From contig NZ_FMWX01000002.1 of assembly GCF_900103265.1 (NCBI RefSeq), positions 62,001-126,000 of the forward strand: a stretch of DNA of 64,000 bases, given 5' to 3'. Source of the DNA: Sphingomonas sp. NFR15 (GTDB lineage: Bacteria > Pseudomonadota > Alphaproteobacteria > Sphingomonadales > Sphingomonadaceae). The notes beneath the pieces are model-generated. The model saw nothing but the letters and a program-made list of their open reading frames with translations, was not told where the DNA came from and ran no database searches. Made by a program: the position numbers and the translations under genes. Positions 7,828 to 16,093 of this stretch are shown piece after piece (position 1 is the stretch's first letter; each line of letters opens with the position of its first letter).

Positions 7828-10098
7828 ATGTCTGACATTACCATCCGAAAAGCCGCCGTCATCGGCGCCGGCACCATGGGTTCCGGCATCGCGGCGCACC
7901 TCGCCAACGCAGGGCTGGACGTCGTTCTGCTCGATATCAAGCTGGAGTTCGCACAGGGCGGCATCGACCGCCAGCTCAAGGCTGGCGGCTTCATGCGGCC
8001 CGAATTCGCCGCTCGCGTGAAGCCAGGGGCGACCGGTACCGACATGGGTCTGCTCGCCGATTGCGACTGGATCATCGAGGCGGTCGCCGAGCGGATCGAG
8101 ATCAAGCACGCGCTGTTCACCTCGATCGCGGCGGTGCGCAAGCCCGACGCCATCGCCGCCTCCAACACCTCCACCATTCCGCTGCACATTCTCCTCGATG
8201 GCTTTTCGGAGGATTTCGCGTCGCATTTCCTCATCACCCACTTCTTCAATCCGCCGCGCCACATGCGTCTGCTGGAGCTGGTCACGGGTCCGCGCACAGC
8301 ATCCACCGTGGCTGACACAATCACCCGTTTCGCCGATGAGCGGCTCGGCAAGGGCGTGGTGCCCTGCAAGGACACGCCAGGCTTCATCGGCAACCGCATC
8401 GGCTGCTACTGGCTGGCGGTCGGGCTCGATGAGGCGATCCGTTCGGGCATTCCCGTCGAGGTGGCGGACGCGACGATCGGCAGGGCGTTCGGCTTCCCCA
8501 AGACCGGCATTCTGGGGCTATACGATCTGATCGGCAACGATCTGATGCCGCAGCTCATCCGCTCGCTTCAGGACGCGCTGCCGAAGACGGATGCCGTTCA
8601 GGCGATCGCGGCGGAGCCTCCGCTGCTGCACGACATGCTCGCGAAGGGGCTAACCGGCCGCAAGGGCGGCGGCGGCTTCTATCGCCGCTCGGCAGATCGC
8701 AAGTCGATCGAAGTCATCGATCTGACGACGGGCGCCTATCGTCCGCAGCAGCCCGCAACCTCCGACAGCCTGGACGCCGCGAACGGCGATGCCCGCGCGT
8801 TGATCGGCCACCCGGGCCAGGCGGGGCGTTATGCCCGCGCCGTCCTGTCGGCCACGCTCGCCTATTCGGCCTCGCTGGTGCCCGAGATCGCGGATCGCCC
8901 CGATCTCGTCGATGAGGCGATGCGGCTCGGCTATGGCTGGAAATTCGGCCCCTTTGAACTCATCGACCGGATCGGCGCGCAATGGCTCGCCGATGCGCTG
9001 GCCGCCGATGGGGTGGCGGTGCCGCCACTGCTCGCGGATGCGACACGGAGCGGCGGCTTCTACCGGATCGTCGATGGCGTTCGCCACGTGCTGGCGCCAC
9101 GGGCGGACAAGAGCGACTATGTCCCGGTGCCGATCGCGGACGGCGTGATCTCGCTCGCCGCGATCAAGCTGCGCGACAGGCCGGTGTCGACCGACGAGGC
9201 GGCGAGCCTCTGGGACATCGGTGACGGCGTCGGCCTGCTTGAATTCCATACGAAGATGAACAGCTTCAGTCCCGCGCTGCTGAACGCGGTGACGCGCACG
9301 GTGAAGCTGGCGCCTCAGCATTTCAAGGCGCTGGTGATCGGTAACGAAGGTCCAGCCTTCAGCGCTGGCGCCGATCTCTCCGCCGTACTGGCCATGTCAG
9401 CCAACGGCGACGCGGCGGGAATCCGCGCCTTTGCTCTGGCCGGCGTGGCCGCGTTCGATGCGGTGCACGATGCGCCCTACCCGATCGTCGGGGCGGGCTT
9501 CGGCGCGGCACTCGGCGGTGGCTGCGAAGTGCTGCTCCACTGCCACGCCGTGGTCGCCGATGCCGAAATCGGCATCGGCCTGGTCGAGCCGCGCGTCGGC
9601 CTGCTCCCCGGCTGGGGCGGTCTCACGGAGTTGATGGTCCGCCTTCAGGAGCGGTTCGATGACCCCGCCGAGGCGGCCGCGACCGCGCTGCGAACCGTCC
9701 TGGCCGCGACCACGTCCGCGGGCGCCCATGACGCGCGCGCCAAGGCCTTCCTCCGGCCGACCGACGGGATCGTGATGAACCATGATCGCCTGATCGCGCA
9801 GGCCAAGGCGCACGCCCTGGCGCTGCTGCCCGGCTTCACCACGCCCGTGCGCGCACCGGTGACACTGCCGGAGGCTTCCGTTCTCGACGCGGTTCTCGCC
9901 GACATGGCACCTTCGCTCGCACCGCACGACATCGTGATCGGCAGGGCGATCGCCGATGTCCTGTCGGGGCCGATCACCCTCACCCACGCCGAACTCAATG
10001 CGCGTGCGGTCATGGCCTTCGAGGCGCTCGCGCTCAGCGAGCCTACCCGCGCCAGGATCACCCAGATGCTACGCACCGGCAAGCCGCTACGCAATTGA
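7828..10098 (+). CDS. fadN: FadN-type 3-hydroxyacyl-CoA dehydrogenase/enoyl-CoA hydratase
   Basis: Bifunctional beta-oxidation enzyme of 756 residues. Domain order is dehydrogenase first and hydratase last, as in Bacillus FadN and opposite to FadB/FadJ. The NAD-binding motif IGAGTMGSG is at about 12-20, the dehydrogenase catalytic region is THFFNPPRHMRLLELV at about 135-150, and two C-terminal dehydrogenase blocks follow. The C-terminal crotonase domain has the oxyanion motif FSAGADL (about 511-517) and both glutamates expected for hydratase activity (GGGCE and VEPRVGLLPG). The frame also opens with a GTG at 7819, but the ATG at 7828 has GAGAAAG at good spacing. It converts enoyl-CoA to 3-oxoacyl-CoA, and no thiolase follows. 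Confidence 0.92.
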   Translation: MSDITIRKAAVIGAGTMGSGIAAHLANAGLDVVLLDIKLEFAQGGIDRQLKAGGFMRPEFAARVKPGATGTDMGLLADCDWIIEAVAERIEIKHALFTSIAAVRKPDAIAASNTSTIPLHILLDGFSEDFASHFLITHFFNPPRHMRLLELVTGPRTASTVADTITRFADERLGKGVVPCKDTPGFIGNRIGCYWLAVGLDEAIRSGIPVEVADATIGRAFGFPKTGILGLYDLIGNDLMPQLIRSLQDALPKTDAVQAIAAEPPLLHDMLAKGLTGRKGGGGFYRRSADRKSIEVIDLTTGAYRPQQPATSDSLDAANGDARALIGHPGQAGRYARAVLSATLAYSASLVPEIADRPDLVDEAMRLGYGWKFGPFELIDRIGAQWLADALAADGVAVPPLLADATRSGGFYRIVDGVRHVLAPRADKSDYVPVPIADGVISLAAIKLRDRPVSTDEAASLWDIGDGVGLLEFHTKMNSFSPALLNAVTRTVKLAPQHFKALVIGNEGPAFSAGADLSAVLAMSANGDAAGIRAFALAGVAAFDAVHDAPYPIVGAGFGAALGGGCEVLLHCHAVVADAEIGIGLVEPRVGLLPGWGGLTELMVRLQERFDDPAEAAATALRTVLAATTSAGAHDARAKAFLRPTDGIVMNHDRLIAQAKAHALALLPGFTTPVRAPVTLPEASVLDAVLADMAPSLAPHDIVIGRAIADVLSGPITLTHAELNARAVMAFEALALSEPTRARITQMLRTGKPLRN

Positions 10099-10155
10099 CG
10101 ACGACTGTCGCGAGATTGGCCCAATCCCCTTCTGTCCAGCACTAGGAGTGCTTCC

Positions 10156-11925
10156 ATGCCTGATTATACTGCCCCGCTCGACGACATGACCTTCCTCCTT
10201 CAGGATGTGTTCGACGTCGAAAAGACTTTCGCCGTGTTGCCGGGTTACGAGGAGGTTTCGGCCGAACTCGCGGCCTCGGTGCTGGAGGAGGCGGGCCGCT
10301 TCTGCGCGGGCGTGCTGCGTCCGATCAACCAGAGCGGTGACGAGGAAGGCAGCAGGCTGGACAACGGCGTCGTCCATACGCCCAAGGGCTTCAAGGAAGC
10401 CTATAAAGCGTTCGTTGACGGCGGCTGGTCGGGCCTGTCCTCGCCGACCGAATATGGCGGTCAGGGCCTTCCCCGCACGGTGCAGATCCTGGTCGATGAG
10501 ATGCTGTCCGCGTCGAACCTGTCCTTCGGCCTGTTCCCCGGCCTGAGCCGCGGCGCCGCGGAGGCGATCGAGGCGCATGCCAGCCAGGCGTTGAAGGACC
10601 AGTATCTGCCCAAGATGGTGGCCGGCGCATGGACCGGCGCCATGGGCCTCACCGAGGGCACCGCCGGGTCGGATCTGAGCCTGGTCAAAGCGACTGCCAA
10701 GCCGCGCGACGACGGCTCCTATACCGTGACGGGATCGAAGATCTTCATCTCGTCGGGCGATCACGACATGGCCGAGAACGTCATCCATCTGGTGCTCGCT
10801 CGCCTGCCCGACGCTCCTCCCGGCACCAAGGGCATCAGCCTTTTCCTGTGCCCGAAATATCTTGTGAACGACGACGGTTCGCTCGGCGCGCGTAACGCGG
10901 TCAACGTCGGCTCGCTGGAGCACAAGATGGGGATTCACGCCCAACCCACCTGCGTCATGAACTATGACGACTGCCAGGGTTGGCTGGTCGGCGAGGCGAA
11001 CCGTGGCCTCAACGCCATGTTCACGATGATGAACGCGGAGCGGCTGTTCGTGGGGGTGCAAGGTCTCGGCCTCGCGGACGCCTCCTACCAGACCGCCGCC
11101 AATTACGCGAAGGAGCGTAAGCAGGGCCGCGCACCTGGCGCGAAAGAGTCGGGGATGATCATCGCGCATCCCGATGTGCGCAAAATGCTGCTGACCATGC
11201 TGTCCTTCACCGAGGCGGCGCGCGCGCTGACCGTCTTCGCCGCGCTGGAAATGGACAAGGAAACGGCGCACCCGGATCCGGAGGTCCGCAAGCGTGCCGC
11301 CGGGCTGGTCGCGCTCCTCACCCCCGTCATCAAGGCGGGTTTCACCGATTTCGGGTTCGAGGCCACGGTGCTTGGTCAGCAGGTGCTGGGTGGCCATGGC
11401 TATATTCGCGAATGGGGCCAGGAGCAGTTCGTGCGCGATGCCCGCATCGCCATGATCTATGAAGGCACCAACGGCATCCAGGCCCAGGATCTCGTCGTGC
11501 GTAAACTCGGCCTGGACGGCGGTGCGCCGGTCCGGACGTTCCTGGCGATGGTCACCGAAACCATTGCGGAGGGTCGCCAGGTCGCGGCCGCTCGCGATAC
11601 GGCCGCGGCACTCGACGAAGCGCTGGAAGCGTTGGAGAGCGTCACCACACGCCTGACGACGGGCACGAATGCCGACCCGCTGGAGCAGAATGCCGCCGCG
11701 ACGGACTATCTGCGCATGTTCGCGTTGGTCACGTTCGGCTGGCTGTGGCTACGCATGACGCTGGTCGTGGTAGCGAAGGGCGACGCCGCGACACCGCATG
11801 AAAAGCGCAAGATCGAGATCGCGCGCTTCTTCTCAAGCCGCATCCTCCCTCAGTCGCTTTCACTGGGGAGCCAGATTTGCAGCGGTTCGGCGCCATTGAT
11901 GGCGATCGCGTCCGAAGCCTTCTGA
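10156..11925 (+). CDS. Acyl-CoA dehydrogenase, long (FadE5-like) form
   Basis: FAD-dependent acyl-CoA dehydrogenase of 589 residues that makes enoyl-CoA and donates electrons to ETF. The FAD/substrate signature is in [21 protein letters not shown] (about 157-177). The catalytic base is Glu436 in [11 protein letters not shown], preceded by the conserved [15 protein letters not shown]-terminal extension of about 130 residues beyond the catalytic core matches the larger FadE5/AidB-like subgroup rather than the ~380-residue short-chain enzymes. It lies 57 bases after fadN and before the ETF genes, and should feed them directly. Chain-length preference cannot be read from sequence. Confidence 0.94.
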   Translation: MPDYTAPLDDMTFLLQDVFDVEKTFAVLPGYEEVSAELAASVLEEAGRFCAGVLRPINQSGDEEGSRLDNGVVHTPKGFKEAYKAFVDGGWSGLSSPTEYGGQGLPRTVQILVDEMLSASNLSFGLFPGLSRGAAEAIEAHASQALKDQYLPKMVAGAWTGAMGLTEGTAGSDLSLVKATAKPRDDGSYTVTGSKIFISSGDHDMAENVIHLVLARLPDAPPGTKGISLFLCPKYLVNDDGSLGARNAVNVGSLEHKMGIHAQPTCVMNYDDCQGWLVGEANRGLNAMFTMMNAERLFVGVQGLGLADASYQTAANYAKERKQGRAPGAKESGMIIAHPDVRKMLLTMLSFTEAARALTVFAALEMDKETAHPDPEVRKRAAGLVALLTPVIKAGFTDFGFEATVLGQQVLGGHGYIREWGQEQFVRDARIAMIYEGTNGIQAQDLVVRKLGLDGGAPVRTFLAMVTETIAEGRQVAAARDTAAALDEALEALESVTTRLTTGTNADPLEQNAAATDYLRMFALVTFGWLWLRMTLVVVAKGDAATPHEKRKIEIARFFSSRILPQSLSLGSQICSGSAPLMAIASEAF

Positions 11926-12005
11926 AATCGCCCGGCCCGTGCCGGCCTCGCCGCCGTCCTCTACCCGGCCCGCCGCCGGCACGGCCATCCGCAAGGTATG
12001 AAATC

Positions 12006-12752
12006 ATGAAAATTCTGGTGCCTGTCAAATTGGTGATCGATTCCAACGCAAAGGCACGGGTGAAGCCGGACCAGAGCGGCGTGGATCTCGCCAACGTCAA
12101 GCTCTCGATCAATCCGTTCGATGAAATATCAGTCGAGGAAGCGGTCCGCCTGAAGGAAGCCGGCAAGGTGAGCGAGGTGGTGGCGGTCACCATCGGCGTG
12201 GCCAAGGCGCAGGACGCGCTACGCGCCGCGCTCGCGATCGGCGCCGATCGCGGCATCCTCATCCAGACCGACGAGATGGTTGAACCGCTCGCCATCGCGA
12301 AGCTGCTCGCCAAGGTGGCCGAGGCCGAACAGCCGGGCGTGGTGATCCTGGGCAAGCAGGCCATCGACGATGACAGCAACCAGACCGGCCAGATGCTGGG
12401 TGCGCTGCTCGGCTGGCCGCAGGCGACGTTCGCCTCGAAGGTCGACCTGTCGGCGGAGGCGGTCGAGGTCACGCGTGAGGTCGATGGCGGCCATCAGACG
12501 CTGAAGCTCACCCTGCCCGCGATCGTCACCACCGATCTTCGCCTGAACGAGCCGCGCTATCCGTCCCTGCCCAACATCATGAAGGCCAAGAAGAAGCCGA
12601 TCGAGACCAAGGCGCCGGCCGATTACGGCGTCGACGTCACGCCGCGTCTCAAGCTGCTGAAGGTCGGCGAGCCGCCCGCCCGCTCCGCCGGCATCAAGGT
12701 CAAGACCGCCGGCGAGCTGGTCGAAAAGCTCAAGTCGGCGGGCGCACTCTGA
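12006..12752 (+). CDS. etfB: Electron transfer flavoprotein subunit beta
   Basis: ETF small subunit of 248 residues, which carries AMP and partners EtfA to shuttle electrons from acyl-CoA dehydrogenase to ETF-QO. Family blocks are [20 protein letters not shown] at the start, [16 protein letters not shown], and the diagnostic [29 protein letters not shown] (cited by position, about residues 117-145), then [20 protein letters not shown]. The frame is open upstream to 11877, but the ATG at 12006 gives the family start. It is followed after 36 bases by etfA. Confidence 0.96.
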   Translation: MKILVPVKLVIDSNAKARVKPDQSGVDLANVKLSINPFDEISVEEAVRLKEAGKVSEVVAVTIGVAKAQDALRAALAIGADRGILIQTDEMVEPLAIAKLLAKVAEAEQPGVVILGKQAIDDDSNQTGQMLGALLGWPQATFASKVDLSAEAVEVTREVDGGHQTLKLTLPAIVTTDLRLNEPRYPSLPNIMKAKKKPIETKAPADYGVDVTPRLKLLKVGEPPARSAGIKVKTAGELVEKLKSAGAL

Positions 12753-12788
12753 CGCATCGCGTCTGAAAGATTTTTCGAGGAAACAGCA

Positions 12789-13724
12789 ATGACGACCCTC
12801 CTGATCGCGGACCACAACAACACGTCGCTCGCCGATGCGACATCACGGGCGCTGACCGCCGCGCTCCAGCTTGGCGGCGATGTCCATGTGCTGGTCGCCG
12901 GCGCGAACGACCGGGCGGCGGCAGACGCGGCAGCAAAGCTCGATGGCGTGAAGAAGGTGTTGCTCGCCGACGATCCGGCGCTCGACCATCAGCTCGCTGA
13001 GCCAATCGCTGCGCTGGTCGTATCGCTCGCCGGGGATTACGATGCGATCGTCGCGCCAGCGACCGGCAACGGCAAGAACATCCTGCCGCGCGTCGCCGCC
13101 CTGCTGGACGTCGCCCAGGTGTCCGAAATCACCAAGGTGATCTCGTCCGACACGTTCGAGCGGCCGATCTACGCCGGCAACGCCATCGCCGAGGTGCGAA
13201 GCACGGATAGGAAGACGGTGCTGACGGTGCGCGGCTCCGCTTTCGCGCCCGCGCCCCAAGGAGCGGCAACGGCGCCCATCGAGCCGGTCGCGGCGGTGGC
13301 GGGCGACTATCGCTCCTTCTTCGTCGGCGAAGCGCTCGCCAGCAGCGATCGTCCGGAGCTCACCTCGGCCAAGGTCATCGTCTCGGGCGGTCGGGCACTC
13401 GGCTCGGCGGCGAAGTTCAACGAGGTGATCCTGCCGCTCGCCGACAGGCTCGGCGCCGCCGTCGGCGCGTCCCGCGCCGCCGTGGACGCGGGATATGCGC
13501 CCAACGATGACCAGGTCGGCCAGACCGGCAAGATCGTCGCGCCTGATCTTTACATCGCACTCGGCATCTCGGGTGCGATTCAGCATCTCGCCGGCATGAA
13601 GAACTCCAAGATCATCGTTGCGGTGAACAAGGACGAGGATGCCCCGATCTTCCAGGTCGCCGACTATGGCATCGTCGGCGATCTGTTCCAGGTCGTCCCG
13701 GAAATCGAAAAAGCGCTGAACTGA
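12789..13724 (+). CDS. etfA: Electron transfer flavoprotein subunit alpha
   Basis: ETF large subunit of 311 residues, FAD-binding. The C-terminal FAD domain has the family signature: SGGRALGSAAKF, GASRAAVDAGYAPNDDQVGQTG, PDLYIALGISGAIQHLAG and the ending VNKDEDAPIFQVADYGIVGDLF. AGGAAAC at about 12776-12782 provides a reasonable ribosome-binding site for the ATG at 12789. With etfB, the acyl-CoA dehydrogenase and ETF-QO in one operon, it makes a dedicated electron chain for this pathway. A general housekeeping etfBA may also exist elsewhere in the genome; the window does not show it. Confidence 0.97.
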   Translation: MTTLLIADHNNTSLADATSRALTAALQLGGDVHVLVAGANDRAAADAAAKLDGVKKVLLADDPALDHQLAEPIAALVVSLAGDYDAIVAPATGNGKNILPRVAALLDVAQVSEITKVISSDTFERPIYAGNAIAEVRSTDRKTVLTVRGSAFAPAPQGAATAPIEPVAAVAGDYRSFFVGEALASSDRPELTSAKVIVSGGRALGSAAKFNEVILPLADRLGAAVGASRAAVDAGYAPNDDQVGQTGKIVAPDLYIALGISGAIQHLAGMKNSKIIVAVNKDEDAPIFQVADYGIVGDLFQVVPEIEKALN

Positions 13725-13774
13725 TCGATTTCCCGAAGCGGTGTGCCGCTCACTTCAATTCAAAGGATAATGCG

Positions 13775-14425
13775 ATGAAGAATCCTATCACGGCGGAGGA
13801 GGCGGTTGCGCTGATCCCCGACGGAGCCTCGATCATGATCGGCGGGTTCCTGGGGTGCGGCACTCCGCTCCGGCTGATCGAAGCACTGATCGCGGCGGGC
13901 AGGAAGAAGCTGACGATCATCACCAACGACACCGGCCGCCCCAATGAAGGCGTCGGACGTCTGATCCACGAAGACCGCGTCAGCCACGTCATCGCCTCGC
14001 ATATCGGCACCAATTCCGAGACGCAGCAAAAAATGCTCGACGGAACGATGCGCGTCGATCTGGTGCCCCAGGGCACGCTCGCCGAACAAATTCGTGCGGC
14101 GGGCTATGGGCTCGGCGGCGTGCTGACCAAGACAGGACTCGGCACCCTGGTCGCCGAAGCGGGCGAGGTGGTGACGCTCGGCGGCGAGCAATGGCTGTAC
14201 GAACCGCCGCTCAAGGCCGATTTCGCGCTGATCTACGCCGATGTCGCGGATCAGGTCGGCAACCTGACCTATCGCTTCACCGCGCATAACTTCAATCCCG
14301 CGATGGCACTGGCCGGGGCCACCGTGATCGCCGAGGCGCGTGAGATCGTGCCCGTCGGCAGCATCGCGCCCGACGCCGTGAAGACGCCCGGCATCGTTGT
14401 GCACCATCTGATCGCGAAAGCCTGA
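13775..14425 (+). CDS. 3-oxoacid/acetate CoA-transferase subunit A
   Basis: Alpha subunit, 216 residues, of a heterodimeric class I CoA-transferase (AtoD/CtfA/ScoA family). The family blocks are near the N-terminus, ASIMIGGFLGCGTPLRLIEAL, and in the middle, DLVPQGTLAEQIRAAGYGLGGVLTKTGLGT (cited by position, about residues 94-123), then YRFTAHNFNPAMA. In complex with the next gene it exchanges CoA between a 3-oxoacid and a short carboxylate. The two genes are 3 bases apart. AtoDA/CtfAB is closer than the succinyl-CoA-specific ScoAB, but donor specificity is uncertain. Confidence 0.92.
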   Translation: MKNPITAEEAVALIPDGASIMIGGFLGCGTPLRLIEALIAAGRKKLTIITNDTGRPNEGVGRLIHEDRVSHVIASHIGTNSETQQKMLDGTMRVDLVPQGTLAEQIRAAGYGLGGVLTKTGLGTLVAEAGEVVTLGGEQWLYEPPLKADFALIYADVADQVGNLTYRFTAHNFNPAMALAGATVIAEAREIVPVGSIAPDAVKTPGIVVHHLIAKA

Positions 14426-14428
14426 ACC

Positions 14429-15082
14429 ATGAGCAAGGACATCATCCTCCGGCGCACCGCACGGGAGCTTCGGCCGAACACGCTGGTCAATCTCGGCATC
14501 GGCCTGCCGACCGGCGTCGCCAACTATGTGAGGCCGGAAAGCGGTATCTTCTTCCAGTCGGAGAATGGTCTGGTCGGGCTTGGCCCCAGGGCGGTGGCCG
14601 GCTTCGAGAACCGCGCGCTGACGGATGCGGGCGGCGGCTTTGCCACAGCCGTGCCGGGCGCGATGTCGATCGACAGCAACCTGTCCTTCGGCCTGATCCG
14701 CGGCGGCCATGTCGATACCACCGTGCTCGGCGGGCTTCAGGTCGATGAGGCCGGACATCTCGCCAACTGGATCGTGCCGGGAAAGATGGTACCGGGCATG
14801 GGCGGAGCGATGGATCTGGTCGCCTGCGCCAACCGCGTCATCGTCGCCATGCAGCATACCGCCAGAGGCGCGTTCAAGATCGTCCCCAAATGCACCCTGC
14901 CGCTTACCGCCGATCGCCGCGTGACACTGATCATCACCGAGATGGCAGTGATCGAGCCAACGGAGGCCGGGCTGATCCTGCGCGAGCGGGCGCCGGGCGT
15001 CTCGATCGAGCAGATCCGCGAGGCGACCGAGGCGGTCCTCATCGTGGACGGCGAAGTGGCCGAGATGAACCTCGCGGCCTGA
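14429..15082 (+). CDS. 3-oxoacid/acetate CoA-transferase subunit B
   Basis: Beta subunit, 217 residues, carrying the catalytic glutamate that forms the glutamyl-CoA thioester: Glu45 in [13 protein letters not shown], the AtoA/CtfB signature. Other family blocks are [15 protein letters not shown] and [23 protein letters not shown] (about 92-114). It starts 3 bases after subunit A. The order CoA-transferase A, B, acetoacetate decarboxylase recalls the ctfA-ctfB-adc set of solventogenic Clostridium, where the transferase releases acetoacetate from acetoacetyl-CoA for decarboxylation. Confidence 0.94.
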   Translation: MSKDIILRRTARELRPNTLVNLGIGLPTGVANYVRPESGIFFQSENGLVGLGPRAVAGFENRALTDAGGGFATAVPGAMSIDSNLSFGLIRGGHVDTTVLGGLQVDEAGHLANWIVPGKMVPGMGGAMDLVACANRVIVAMQHTARGAFKIVPKCTLPLTADRRVTLIITEMAVIEPTEAGLILRERAPGVSIEQIREATEAVLIVDGEVAEMNLAA

Positions 15083-15116
15083 ACGTCGGATACCAATTTC
15101 GGAAGCGAGAACCATC

Positions 15117-15866
15117 ATGAGCATTCAGACCCTGCCGGACGAGGCGTTCGCCATCCCCTTTGCCAGTCCCTCCTATCCGCGCGGCCCGTTCCGCTTCTAT
15201 GATCGCGAATTCGTGATCATCACCTATCGCACCGATCTCGACGCGCTACGCGCGGTGGTGCCCGAACCGCTCGAGATCATCGATCCGATCGTGAAATATG
15301 AATTCATCCGCATGCCGGACTCGACCGGGTTCGGTGATTATACCGAGACGGGCCAGGTGATTCCGGTGCGGTTCAACGGGCGCGACGGCAATTACACCCC
15401 TGCCATGTATCTGGATGCGGCTGCACCTATCGTTGGCGGTCGCGAGATCTGGGGGTTCCCGAAAAAGCTCGCCAAGCCGAACCTGCGCGTGGAGGGCGAG
15501 GTTCTGGTCGGCACCCTCGACTGCGGATCGATCCGCTGCGTCAACGCGACGATGGGCTACAAGCACAATATCCTTCCGCTCGATCCCATCCGCAAGAGCT
15601 TGCAGCAGCCGAACTTCTTGGTGAAGGTCATCCCCCATGTGGATGGCTCGCCCCGGATCTGCGAGCTTGTCGAATACTACCTTGAAGATTTGCAGTTGAA
15701 GGGCGCCTGGTCCGGGCCGGCCAGCCTGCAATTGTTCGATCATGTCCGCGCCGACGTCAGCCGCCTCCCCGTTCTCGAGGTGCTTTCGGCCGTTCATTTC
15801 GTGACGGACGTCACGCTCGGCATGGGTAAGGTCGTCCATGACTATATGAACGGCGCCGCCGGATAG
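15117..15866 (+). CDS. adc: Acetoacetate decarboxylase
   Basis: Acetoacetate decarboxylase family protein of 249 residues. The active-site segment [14 protein letters not shown] places the Schiff-base lysine pair at Lys116/Lys117, corresponding to the catalytic Lys115/Lys116 of the Clostridium enzyme. Other family features are [19 protein letters not shown] near the N-terminus and HVVSA-like strands at the C-terminus ([21 protein letters not shown]). The likely reaction is decarboxylation of a 3-oxo acid to a methyl ketone plus CO2; acetoacetate gives acetone. It is the last gene of the operon; 227 bases without a gene follow. Some family members act on other keto acids, so substrate is inferred from context. 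Confidence 0.92.
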   Translation: MSIQTLPDEAFAIPFASPSYPRGPFRFYDREFVIITYRTDLDALRAVVPEPLEIIDPIVKYEFIRMPDSTGFGDYTETGQVIPVRFNGRDGNYTPAMYLDAAAPIVGGREIWGFPKKLAKPNLRVEGEVLVGTLDCGSIRCVNATMGYKHNILPLDPIRKSLQQPNFLVKVIPHVDGSPRICELVEYYLEDLQLKGAWSGPASLQLFDHVRADVSRLPVLEVLSAVHFVTDVTLGMGKVVHDYMNGAAG

Positions 15867-16031
15867 GACACGCCGCGAGGGCAGAGAAGCCCATGCGCTC
15901 ATCGACCCCGGCGGCTGGTGTCCTGCCGCCCTTCGCTAGATGAAAGTCCTCTGAACGCCCAAACGCCTGACCCTTGCGAGGCCGTTCATATTCTGCCGAA
16001 AAACCACAAAATATCGCCATTCCGTCCGACT

Positions 16032-16049
16032 TCGTCATATGCCTTGCAT
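16032..16049 (+). promoter_or_regulatory. Pho-box-like site upstream of phospholipase C
   Basis: TCGTCAT-ATGC-CTTGCAT matches 10 of the 14 conserved positions of the PhoB consensus CTGTCAT-N4-CTGTCAT, with correct 11-base periodicity, about 45 bases before the phospholipase start. The match is imperfect and found by eye in a region where a Pho box was expected. The rest of the 227-base gap (15867-16093) shows no gene or clear hairpin. Confidence 0.35.
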
Positions 16050-16093
16050 AAATAACGGTCAAAGCGAGCGCGTTTTCGGATGATGGGGCGCGC

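Noticed and set aside
13775..15082. CoA-transferase as plain acetoacetate-activation (ScoAB) for ketone-body use
   Set aside because: Possible, but a decarboxylase directly downstream would destroy the same substrate; the CtfAB-Adc reading explains all three genes.
15866..15925. AGGACAC/GTGTCCT pair after adc as a terminator
   Set aside because: The arms are 7 bases with a loop of more than 40 bases and no T-tract; too weak to call.
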